Source of the DNA: Spirosoma terrae
GTDB taxonomy: Bacteria; Bacteroidota; Bacteroidia; Cytophagales; Spirosomataceae
Length of the DNA stretch: 64,000 bases
Direction of reading: 5' to 3'
Assembly (NCBI RefSeq): GCF_010435915.1
Contig: NZ_JAAFZH010000009.1
Span: 213,393 to 277,392 of the forward strand
Part shown: positions 35,763 to 43,632 of the stretch, in pieces
Layout of the letters: each line of letters opens with the position of its first letter
Position numbering within the stretch: the stretch's first letter is position 1
The notes under the pieces: model-generated
The model's input: the letters and a program-made list of their open reading frames with translations, nothing else
Told to the model about the DNA's origin: nothing
Database searches by the model: none
Made by a program: the position numbers and the translations under genes

Positions 35763-35783
35763 CATAGAAACACTAACTTACTT

Positions 35784-37592
35784 ATGAAAACACTAGTTAA
35801 CGTACTGGTTTGCCTGCTGCTGAGTCTGCCCCTGGCAGCGCAGGACCACGTTTTTGTCGAAACAGAATCCTTCGAAAACAAAGGCGGCTGGGTAATTGAT
35901 CAACAATCGTTTGTGGTTCAGGGCTCATCCTACATCATGGCGCACGGCATGGGACGTCCCGTAAAAGATGCCACAACCACCGTTCGTTTTCCGAAAAAAG
36001 GGAAATACCAGCTTTGGGTACGTACTAAAGACTGGGCTCCGTTTCCGAAAGGACCGGGCAAGTTTCAGGTAAAGCTCGACAATCAGTCGCTACCGATGGT
36101 TTTTGGCGAGAGTGGCTCCGACGACTGGAAATGGTATAACGGGGGCGAAGTTAACGTAACGAATGAGAAGGCTATTCTCGCGCTTCACGATCTGACGGGC
36201 TTCAATGGCCGTTGCGACGCCATTCTATTCACGAACGCACCCAAATTTACGCCACCCAACAAGCTGGACGATCTGAATGCGTTTCGGAATAAACTGCTAA
36301 ACCTGACGGGCAAAACCACCGACGCAGGCAACTTCGATTTAGTCGTTGTAGGCGGTGGCATTGCCGGTACGTGTGCTGCCCTGTCGGCCGCCCGTATGGG
36401 ACTGAAAGTAGCCTTGATTCAGGATCGACCACTGCTGGGTGGCAATAACAGTTCGGAAATTCGGGTGCACCTGATGGGCGATACCGACAAAAACCACTAT
36501 CCGAAACTTGGCCGTATTGTTCGCGAAATGGACAACGGCGACCCCGGCAACGGAAACCCTGACTCGAAAGAATACGGCGATGCTCGTAAGATTGCTATTG
36601 TTAAAGCTGAACGTAACATTACCCTGTTCCTGAACACCCATGTATACAAAGCCGAAAAGGCAAACGATAAAATCGTTGCGGTAATTGGCCGCGATATTGC
36701 CACCAATCAGGAAACGCGCTTTGCAGGAACCTACTTCTCCGACTGCACCGGCGACGGTACGTTAGCGCATCTGGTGGGCGCCGAATACCGATTCGGGCGC
36801 GAAAGCAAAGCCGAAACGGGGGAATCGCTGGCCGCTGAAAAAGCCGATCAGTTCACGCTGGGCACCTCAAATCTGTGGGCATCGCTGGAGCGCGATACGG
36901 TGTCGTCATTTCCCGAAACACCCTGGGCGCTGCCATTTACGGACGAATATCACATCGATCAGCCCAAAGCCGATTGGGAATGGGAAACAGGGTTTGGTAA
37001 CTACAATACCATCACCGATGCCGAAAAAATCCGCGATCATAACCTGCGGGCCATTTTTGGCAACTGGTCGTATCTGAAAAACAACAAGAAAGAAAAATAC
37101 GGCAAACGCGAACTGGCCTGGGTAGCTTACATCGGTGGCAAACGGGAATCGCGCCGGATCCTTGGCGATCATATTCTGAACCAGATGGACATTCAGGAAG
37201 GTAAGCAATACCCAGACGGCACCGTTACGGCCACCTGGACAATCGACTTGCACTTCCCTGATCCGAAAAACAGCAAATATTTTGAGGGGCAGGAGTTTTT
37301 TGCCGGCACTAAACACATCAAAGTAGCTCCCTACACCATTCCGTACCGTTGTCTGTATTCGAAGAATATTTCTAACCTGTTCATGGCCGGACGTAACATC
37401 AGTACCACCCACGTAGCGTTCGGTAGCACCCGCGTTATGCGCACATGCGGTATGATGGGCGAGGTAGTTGGCTTTGCATCGTATGTGGCAAAAAAATACA
37501 ACACAACACCACGTAGCGTTTATCAGGATCACCTATCAGAATTTATGGCGATCATTAAAGATGAACCCGCTACCACAGCAAGCAAACCGTAG
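35784..37592 (+). CDS. Secreted FAD-dependent oxidoreductase with N-terminal beta domain
   Basis: A 602-residue protein with a Sec-type signal peptide (MKTLVNVLVCLLLSLPLAAQ). Residues ~25-150 form a beta-sandwich domain of the kind seen in golvesin/carbohydrate-binding modules (SYIMAHGMGR, KYQLWVRTKDW, GRCDAILFTN). From residue ~185 a FAD_oxidored domain follows with VVVGGGIAGTCAALSAAR, QDRPLLGGNNSSEIRVH, and the C-terminal FAD contact region NLFMAGRNISTTHVAFGSTR. The substrate is unknown; relatives are wrongly called xanthan lyase in some annotations. A Sec signal on a non-covalent FAD protein is unusual. It precedes apbE and follows the putative FMN protein. Confidence 0.85.
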   Translation: MKTLVNVLVCLLLSLPLAAQDHVFVETESFENKGGWVIDQQSFVVQGSSYIMAHGMGRPVKDATTTVRFPKKGKYQLWVRTKDWAPFPKGPGKFQVKLDNQSLPMVFGESGSDDWKWYNGGEVNVTNEKAILALHDLTGFNGRCDAILFTNAPKFTPPNKLDDLNAFRNKLLNLTGKTTDAGNFDLVVVGGGIAGTCAALSAARMGLKVALIQDRPLLGGNNSSEIRVHLMGDTDKNHYPKLGRIVREMDNGDPGNGNPDSKEYGDARKIAIVKAERNITLFLNTHVYKAEKANDKIVAVIGRDIATNQETRFAGTYFSDCTGDGTLAHLVGAEYRFGRESKAETGESLAAEKADQFTLGTSNLWASLERDTVSSFPETPWALPFTDEYHIDQPKADWEWETGFGNYNTITDAEKIRDHNLRAIFGNWSYLKNNKKEKYGKRELAWVAYIGGKRESRRILGDHILNQMDIQEGKQYPDGTVTATWTIDLHFPDPKNSKYFEGQEFFAGTKHIKVAPYTIPYRCLYSKNISNLFMAGRNISTTHVAFGSTRVMRTCGMMGEVVGFASYVAKKYNTTPRSVYQDHLSEFMAIIKDEPATTASKP

Positions 37593-37596
37593 GGGG

Positions 37597-37703
37597 ACCA
37601 CCCCCAACCCCCTCCTAAAACAGGAGGGGGCTTTAAAAAGCCCTGGGTCTAGAGCCCCCTCCTATTTTAGGAGGGGCCGGGCCGACGTTCGGTTGGGGGT
37701 GGT
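37597..37703. repeat. GC-rich compound inverted repeat at the start of apbE
   Basis: Outer arms 37597-37609 and 37691-37703 (ACCACCCCCAACC and its complement) enclose two nested hairpins built on CCCCTCCTAAAA and CCCCCTCCTATTTTAGG. Comparable elements with CCCCCAACCCCCTCC wording are common dispersed repeats in Bacteroidota. It begins 4 bases after the FAD oxidoreductase stop and runs into the likely apbE start codon. Confidence 0.85.
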
Positions 37704-38700
37704 AATCTTATGTTTCAGCCTAACTTTTCCTGAAACACCCTTAATCAGTCTGGAAGGGGAAACGCAGGGCACTACGTACCACATTAAATACCAGGATAAC
37801 CGACAACGAAATGTTAAACAGAGCATTGATTCGCTGCTGACCGAGATCGATAAGTGCCTGTCGATTTACCGGGCCGACTCCGAATTATCGCAGTTTAACC
37901 GAGGAATGAACCATCGGTTTCAACGGCCTTATTTCTACCCGGTTCTAAAAAAATCGGATGAAGTTTTTCGGGCTACCGACGGCGCTTTCGACCCGACGGT
38001 TTTGCCACTGGTTGACGCCTATGGATTTGGCCCGAAAAAACCAGTAGCAACCGACGTAGTGAACGTAGACTCGCTATTACAGTTCGTTGGTTTACAAAAC
38101 ATTACGTTTGATTCAACAACAGTTCAAAAAAAGAAAAAGAACGTACAACTGGATTTTAACGGAATTGCGCAGGGCTACTCCGTAGATGTGCTGGCGAAAT
38201 TTCTGGAAGCAAAAGGAATAACGAATTACATGGTGGAAATAGGTGGTGAAATCCGAACAAAAGGACAAAAAGGCAACGGCCAATTCTGGACGGTAGGCAT
38301 TACCAACCCGCTTCACCCAGACCAGTTGTACGTAACGCTAAAGCTAGTAGATCAGGCCATGCCAGGCCGGGCCACGCCAGGCCGGGCCATGACTACCGCC
38401 GGAAATTATCGAAATCACTACGTATCGGACGGGCAGGTGTTTAGCCACATCATCAATTCGAAAACGGGTATGATGGAGCAAAGTGAGTTATTGAGCGTAA
38501 CCGTGTTGGCCGCCGATGCGATAACCGCCGATGCCTACGATACAGCCTTTATGGTGATGGGTCTGGAAAAGACGAAACGCTTTTTAAAAAACCGGCCCGA
38601 TCTGGATGCATTTCTGATGTATACCGATACGAACGGCCAATTGCAGACATACGCAACCGAAGGGCTTAAGCATTTACAACCAACTGGCTCCAGGCGCTAA
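37699..38700 (+). CDS. apbE: FAD:protein FMN transferase (ApbE)
   Basis: ApbE transfers FMN from FAD onto a threonine of target proteins in the envelope. The core starts with LEGETQGTTYHIKYQ and includes the DAYGFGPKKP region, DFNGIAQGYSVDVLAKFLE, MVEIGGEIRTKG and FSHIINSKTG, followed by DAYDTAFMVMG, so the catalytic and FAD-binding parts look intact. No ATG lies near the expected start. I take the GTG at 37699, giving a short hydrophobic leader (VILCFSLTF); the frame is open to an ATG at 37561, but that stretch is the intergenic repeat. A 15-bp tandem duplication inserts PGRAT-PGRAM just before TTAGNYRNHYV, the conserved flavin-site loop. The N-terminus therefore looks remodelled by a repeat insertion. 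Confidence 0.9.
   Translation: MVILCFSLTFPETPLISLEGETQGTTYHIKYQDNRQRNVKQSIDSLLTEIDKCLSIYRADSELSQFNRGMNHRFQRPYFYPVLKKSDEVFRATDGAFDPTVLPLVDAYGFGPKKPVATDVVNVDSLLQFVGLQNITFDSTTVQKKKKNVQLDFNGIAQGYSVDVLAKFLEAKGITNYMVEIGGEIRTKGQKGNGQFWTVGITNPLHPDQLYVTLKLVDQAMPGRATPGRAMTTAGNYRNHYVSDGQVFSHIINSKTGMMEQSELLSVTVLAADAITADAYDTAFMVMGLEKTKRFLKNRPDLDAFLMYTDTNGQLQTYATEGLKHLQPTGSRR
38356..38385 (+). repeat. 15-bp tandem duplication inside apbE
   Basis: Two copies of GCCAYGCCAGGCCGG (one base different) lie at 38356-38370 and 38371-38385 and are followed by a partial third (GCCAT). They add about five residues (PGRAT) per copy just before the conserved AGNYRN loop. Confidence 0.75.
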
Positions 38701-38740
38701 TTCCCCTGAGCAACTGTACCGATTCAATCACTTATAGATT

Positions 38741-41263
38741 ATGAAGTACCCAAAAGGACTTTTTATTTTACTGACCATCCTTACGTTACCGGCCTGGGCC
38801 CAATCGCCCAAACAGCTATCGCTGACGAATGATCGGGTCAAAATTGACTGGCAATCTTCAGCAAAAGGATGGTCAATTCGGCAGGTGTCTGTACGCAAAG
38901 GCAATGCCTGGATTACGTTGCCAGCGCCATCGGGCGAAAACACCCTGATTTATGCCGCCGACAAACCTTCCGATAAGCCCGACACTACGTTCAAAGACAT
39001 CACGGGCGCTATCTTTCCGAGCGAAAAATACCATTATCAGCAAGCCCAATGGGCGGAAAGCATCAACCCTGTTTCGCTCAACAAAGCTGGGCAGGCATTT
39101 TACTTTTTCCCAAACGTAGGCCAGCAGTCTGGGAAGAACAGTATTACGTTTGAACAGCAAACCGACGTAGCAACCGTACGTAGCGAGTGGTCATTCGACC
39201 CAGCATTCCCGTCTGATATTGTTGTTAAGCAGACCATTACGCCTAAAAAAGATGGCTTCTTTTCGCTGGCAACGCCCACTCTATCCAGTCTGACCGAACA
39301 GAATCTGGCCTGGGCTACCGTACCGGGTTATTTTCAGGGCAACAAATTCCAGAAAAATTTCGCCCTGGCTTATGCGTATGGGCATGGCATCCCGACACTG
39401 CCAGCCATCTATCGCGAACGGTGCGCCAGTACGCTTAGCCCCATGATGACTAGCAAAAGCGGTATTACGCTGGCCGTTATTCCTGAGCCTGGGCTAGCCC
39501 GCGATCCGTGGGCAAACGACAAAATCACGCAGGTTGACTGGCACATCGGGCTATCGCACATGAACCGCAAAGCGCAGCTTTCGCCAACGATCTATTATCC
39601 GGTACTGGGCGAAGCTAAATCGTCGCTAAAAGCAGGCGAAACCGTAAGCTATACATTCCGGTACAGCCTGACGGATGGCGACTGGTTTAAAGCCCTGAAT
39701 CATGCGGTATATGACATCTATAAGTTCAAAGAAACGCTGGCACTACGTCAGAGCAAACAATCCCTGACCGACCGGATTCAGAAAATGCACCACTACCTCA
39801 CCGATCCCAAAACGTCGATGTGGAACATTGAAGAGTTCGAGGGGAAGAAAATTGGGGCACAATCCTACCTGGGTGGCGTAGTAGGTTCTGACAAAGACGC
39901 GATGAAGAATGCGGATTATGGCGCCATGTGGATGTTGGCCAAAGCAACCAAAGACCCGCTCCTAACGCAGAACGTATTGCCTTATGCCTTGAACTTCAAG
40001 CTGGTTCAGCAGGAAACGAAAGACAACTTTTTCAAGGGAGCCGTTGAGGGTCAGTATTATCTGGCCAAATCCAAAAAGTTCGTGGAAGAGTGGGGTGAAG
40101 TGGTTGAGCCCATTGCGCTGACGTACTATACCATGCTCGACATTGGCAACATGCTCTTGTTCGATCCAGCCAACGCCGAATTGAAAGAACGCTTACGTTT
40201 CGGAGCCGACCGGCTGCTGAGCTGGCAGAAACCGAATGGTCAATGGGCCGTTGCTTACGATCGGCATACCGAGAAAGAGATCTTCAAGGATATTGAGGAT
40301 GTTCGCCCAACCTTCTACGGAATGATCGTAGCGTATCGGCTCCTGAAAGACCCTAAATACCTGGCAGCCGCCCGGAAAGGGGCCGACTGGTTCCTCAAAA
40401 ACGCCATCGAAACGGGGAGTTTCCTAGGCGTTTGTGGCGATGCCCGCTACGCTCCCGATTTTGCAACAGGCCAGTCGGCTCAGGCGCTACTTGATTTGTA
40501 TGATCTGACGAACGATGCCCGCTACAAAGAGGCCGCTATCATAGCCGCCAAAATCTACACAACCTCAATCTATACGCATCCGATAGCCAATCACACCGTC
40601 AAAACGGTAAATGGTGTTCAACGGAAAGACTGGGAAATCAGCCAGACGGGATTGAGCTTTGAGCACGGCGGTATTTTCGGATCGGCCACGCGCCACGGCC
40701 CTATTCAGCTCTGCAGCCACGCCGGTATGTTCATCCGGTTATACGGCCTGACCAAAGAACCCATTTTTGCCGATATGGCACGGGCCGGAGCGATTGGGCG
40801 CGACGCTTTTGTCGATCCTAAAACGAGCGTAGCATCGTACTACTGGAATGCGATGAACCGGGGAGCTGGGCCTTATCCGCACCATGCCTGGTGGCAGGTT
40901 GGCTGGCTAACCGATTATTTACTGGCCGAAGCGGAGCTACGTTCCAACGGGCGCGTTACGTTCCCGCGCGGTTTCGTTACCCCTAAAGTTGGTCCGCACC
41001 AGACCTATGGTTTTGAACCGGGTACCGTTAATGGCGAAAAAGCCAATCTGGTTATTGACGAGAAGCTGGTTCAACTCAATAATCCTTCCATTGATCACAT
41101 ACTGGCCCGTTCAGTTCAGGGCGATAAGCTATTCGTGATTTTGCTGAATAACCGTGCCCAGCCAAGCGATTTCCAGCTGGCAATCAGAAATGGAAAAGCA
41201 ACGTCAAAGCAATTGCCTGCTTTCGGTATGGAAGTCATTACAGTGGACGCGAAAGGATTGTAA
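38741..41263 (+). CDS. Secreted protein with probable (alpha/alpha)-barrel, 840 aa
   Basis: Unrecognised at family level. A Sec signal (MKYPKGLFILLTILTLPAWA) is followed by a beta-sandwich N-terminal half of about 330 residues. From about residue 340 there is a helical half with repeated paired helices (DYGAMWMLAKATKDPLLTQN, PTFYGMIVAYRLLKDPKYLA, GQSAQALLDLYDLTNDARYK) and aromatic/histidine-rich loops (GGIFGSATRHGPIQLCSHAG, GPYPHHAWWQVGWL). That is the plan of six-hairpin glycosidases and polysaccharide lyases. The C-terminus has a small beta domain. The surrounding genes suggest a hydrolase or lyase acting on a uronate-containing glycan; catalytic residues cannot be named. Confidence 0.75.
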   Translation: MKYPKGLFILLTILTLPAWAQSPKQLSLTNDRVKIDWQSSAKGWSIRQVSVRKGNAWITLPAPSGENTLIYAADKPSDKPDTTFKDITGAIFPSEKYHYQQAQWAESINPVSLNKAGQAFYFFPNVGQQSGKNSITFEQQTDVATVRSEWSFDPAFPSDIVVKQTITPKKDGFFSLATPTLSSLTEQNLAWATVPGYFQGNKFQKNFALAYAYGHGIPTLPAIYRERCASTLSPMMTSKSGITLAVIPEPGLARDPWANDKITQVDWHIGLSHMNRKAQLSPTIYYPVLGEAKSSLKAGETVSYTFRYSLTDGDWFKALNHAVYDIYKFKETLALRQSKQSLTDRIQKMHHYLTDPKTSMWNIEEFEGKKIGAQSYLGGVVGSDKDAMKNADYGAMWMLAKATKDPLLTQNVLPYALNFKLVQQETKDNFFKGAVEGQYYLAKSKKFVEEWGEVVEPIALTYYTMLDIGNMLLFDPANAELKERLRFGADRLLSWQKPNGQWAVAYDRHTEKEIFKDIEDVRPTFYGMIVAYRLLKDPKYLAAARKGADWFLKNAIETGSFLGVCGDARYAPDFATGQSAQALLDLYDLTNDARYKEAAIIAAKIYTTSIYTHPIANHTVKTVNGVQRKDWEISQTGLSFEHGGIFGSATRHGPIQLCSHAGMFIRLYGLTKEPIFADMARAGAIGRDAFVDPKTSVASYYWNAMNRGAGPYPHHAWWQVGWLTDYLLAEAELRSNGRVTFPRGFVTPKVGPHQTYGFEPGTVNGEKANLVIDEKLVQLNNPSIDHILARSVQGDKLFVILLNNRAQPSDFQLAIRNGKATSKQLPAFGMEVITVDAKGL

Positions 41264-41305
41264 GCGAAGCGAGACTAAACGCATTTAACCCAAAACGGAA
41301 CAACC

Positions 41306-43039
41306 TTGAATACAACCATCGATACCGCCGTCATTGTCATCTTCTCCGCCTTTGTGCTGGGGATTGGGCTATTATTTGCCCGGACAGGACGCAATCTGAA
41401 GTCTTTCTTCGCGGGTGGCGAAGCTGTGCCCTGGTTTATTGGCGGCCTGTCGCTGTTTATGAGCTTTTTTTCGGCTGGTACGTTTGTGGCCTGGGGAAGC
41501 ATCGCCTATAAATACGGCTGGGTCGCCATTACGATTCAGTGGACCATGTGTATTGGTGCCTTGGTAACGGGTCTGTATCTGGCCCCTCGCTGGAAAGCCA
41601 CCGGTGCGCTCACCGCTGCTGAATTCATCCGCGAACGACTCGGATTAACCGTCCAGAAAGCCTATATCTTTATTTTTACGCTGGTCAGCGTTTTCATCAA
41701 AGGGTCGGTGTTGTATCCGGTAGCCAAACTGGTCAGTTCGTCGCTGAATTTACCGCTTATCCCGACGACTATTGGCCTGGGTATTTTTATGATTGCCTAC
41801 ACCGCCGTTGGTGGCTTGTGGGCCGTTATGGTCACTGATATACTCCAGTTTGTGGTCTTGTCGGCGGCAGTGTTCATTCTGCTTCCGCTTTCGCTGGATA
41901 AAGTCGGCGGTTTCGAGGGCTTTACAAAGGCCGTTCCCGACGATTTTTTCAATATGCTGAATGGCGAATACACGTTTGGCTTTGTCTTAGCTTTTGTGTT
42001 CTATCACATCGCCTACATCGGGGGCAACTGGACGTTTGTGCAGCGCTATACCAGTGTTGATAGTCCAAAATCAGCCCGAAAAGTGGCCTTTCTATTTGCC
42101 GGACTTTACCTAATCAGCCCGGTCATATGGATGATGCCACCGATGATTTACCGCGCCATCGACCCATCGCTAACGGGTTTGGATACCGAAAATGCCTACC
42201 TAAAAATATGCCAGTTAGTATTACCTCCCGGTCTGCTCGGCCTGATGTTGACGGGGATGTATTTCTCTACGTCGGCCAGTGCCAACACCGCCCTCAACGT
42301 AGTGTCGGCTGTATTTACAAACGACATTTACAAAGGGCTGATGAATCCCAAAGCATCAGACCGGCAATTGATTCGCGTGGCGCGGGGCTCGTCGTGGTTT
42401 TTTGGCCTTGGTATGATCATTATCGCGCTGCTGGTTCCCAAAGCGGGCGGCATTGTTGAAGTGGTATTAAGTATTTCATCGATAACGGGCGGACCACTGT
42501 TGGCCCCTCCGCTCTGGGCTTTATTTTCCAAACGCCTGACTAGCCGCGCTACGCTCTGGATAACGAGTATTGGCCTGGCGGTGAATCTGTTCTTTAAAGT
42601 GCTCTCTCCCATCCTGTTTGATTTTAAACTCTCACGAGGACCAGAAACCGTAATAGGCGTTGGACTCACGTTGGCGTTACTCCTGGCCTATGAACTCTAC
42701 GCCCGTTCGAAAGGGCTGGTGGCCGACGAGCATTATCAGTATCAGAAAGCCCGACAACAAAAACGCGACAATGTAGCCGAAGCCACTTCCGACGAAGAGA
42801 AAGAAGCCATTGCGCAGCAAAATCAATTTGGTCTACGCGTGATTGCCGGTTCGCTGGTGTTTACCGCCGTTATGCTATTTGGCCTGGGCATACTGGCCGA
42901 TATTGGCGGACGCATTACGTCGATTATCGGTATTGTGGTTCTGCTGGCAGCCCTGATTCCCTGGCGGGCGAGTCAACGTAGCAAACCGACACATTCAGCC
43001 TTGAATCAGGCGGAGAAATTCATCAATTCGGATAACTGA
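41306..43039 (+). CDS. Sodium:solute symporter (SSS family)
   Basis: A 577-residue inner-membrane symporter of the SSS family with about 13 membrane segments. The start is a TTG at 41306 (MNTTIDTAVIVIFSAFVLGI when read as Met); no ATG occurs until about residue 52, inside the second segment. Family features include the GGEAVPWFIGGLSLFMSFFS first-half motif, the region ending FSAGTFVAWGSIA, and SSITGGPLLAPPLWALF. It would import the mono- or disaccharide product made in the periplasm. The 3' end overlaps the PIN toxin gene on the opposite strand by 45 bases. Confidence 0.9.
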   Translation: MNTTIDTAVIVIFSAFVLGIGLLFARTGRNLKSFFAGGEAVPWFIGGLSLFMSFFSAGTFVAWGSIAYKYGWVAITIQWTMCIGALVTGLYLAPRWKATGALTAAEFIRERLGLTVQKAYIFIFTLVSVFIKGSVLYPVAKLVSSSLNLPLIPTTIGLGIFMIAYTAVGGLWAVMVTDILQFVVLSAAVFILLPLSLDKVGGFEGFTKAVPDDFFNMLNGEYTFGFVLAFVFYHIAYIGGNWTFVQRYTSVDSPKSARKVAFLFAGLYLISPVIWMMPPMIYRAIDPSLTGLDTENAYLKICQLVLPPGLLGLMLTGMYFSTSASANTALNVVSAVFTNDIYKGLMNPKASDRQLIRVARGSSWFFGLGMIIIALLVPKAGGIVEVVLSISSITGGPLLAPPLWALFSKRLTSRATLWITSIGLAVNLFFKVLSPILFDFKLSRGPETVIGVGLTLALLLAYELYARSKGLVADEHYQYQKARQQKRDNVAEATSDEEKEAIAQQNQFGLRVIAGSLVFTAVMLFGLGILADIGGRITSIIGIVVLLAALIPWRASQRSKPTHSALNQAEKFINSDN

Positions 43040-43402
43040 TACTTGAGGAAAATCAATGGAGCGAAGAATGGAAAAATGGCGGTCTTCCGAGACTAAATGT
43101 AAGGCATTAGCTGCCAGAGCACAATCGACATATTTGTTATCGTCAGCATCACTCTCAATTAAACCCCACTCAAAATAAATCGATTGCAGTATGCAGTTTT
43201 CAAGGGATAACAAGAGCTTTATGACGTTGTCGGCAATAGATGGAGATGTTTTCTCCGCCAGTTTCTCATGGTATTCAAAGAGAATATCATTGCTGACAAC
43301 AAGCTCGAAACGCCCAGCACGTAGCGCATCGAAAATAGGTCGATATGACGACGACACGGGTAAAGAAATCAGTAATACATTTATATCAAGAACAACACGC
43401 AT
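42995..43402 (-). CDS. PIN-domain toxin (ribonuclease) of a toxin-antitoxin pair
   Basis: A 135-residue PIN-family RNase toxin of the type annotated as putative toxin component, PIN family. The acidic catalytic set is visible: D6 in MRVVLDINVLL, the glutamate in NDILFEYHEKL, and acidic residues in ESDADDNKYVDCALAA and SEDRHF. The antitoxin gene ends two bases upstream. The 3' end overlaps the SSS symporter gene by 45 bases on the opposite strand, with no terminator in between. Confidence 0.88.
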   Translation of the reverse strand: MRVVLDINVLLISLPVSSSYRPIFDALRAGRFELVVSNDILFEYHEKLAEKTSPSIADNVIKLLLSLENCILQSIYFEWGLIESDADDNKYVDCALAANALHLVSEDRHFSILRSIDFPQVSVIRIDEFLRLIQG

Positions 43403-43404
43403 AA

Positions 43405-43632
43405 TCAGGCCTTTGATGAACGAAGGTGCTCCTGTTTCCAGCTCTCGATGGTTTGCTCATTCCAGCTTTTCTCCTGCCATAATTGATTCATTTCCCGGTC
43501 AATTTTTTGGGCAAAATAATCAGCCAGCAATTGCCGAATTTCCAAAATCTGATCGTCAGACACATTATATGCATAGAGCTTCAGTAACTCTTGCTGCAGA
43601 TTGCTCAATGAAGAAAGACCTTGTGCTGCCAT
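43405..43632 (-). CDS. Antitoxin partner of the PIN toxin
   Basis: A 75-residue helical protein starting MAAQGLSSLSNLQQELLKLY. The pattern of an LQxELLKLY helix, a SDDQILEIRQLLADYFAQK helix and a W-rich tail (NQLWQEKSWNEQTI) matches small antitoxins that precede PIN toxins in Bacteroidota and Cyanobacteria. It should bind and neutralise the PIN RNase and repress the pair's own promoter. Its start codon lies inside the first codons of the GH2 gene on the other strand (25-base head-to-head overlap). Confidence 0.82.
   Translation of the reverse strand: MAAQGLSSLSNLQQELLKLYAYNVSDDQILEIRQLLADYFAQKIDREMNQLWQEKSWNEQTIESWKQEHLRSSKA

Noticed and set aside
36906..37532. Long open frame (208 codons) opposite the secreted FAD oxidoreductase gene
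   Set aside because: Antisense shadow of a conserved enzyme with no protein-like features.
43191..43607. N-terminal extension of the GH2 protein upstream of its ATG
   Set aside because: The open frame upstream is antisense to the antitoxin and toxin genes and not signal-peptide-like; the ATG at 43608 opens a proper signal.
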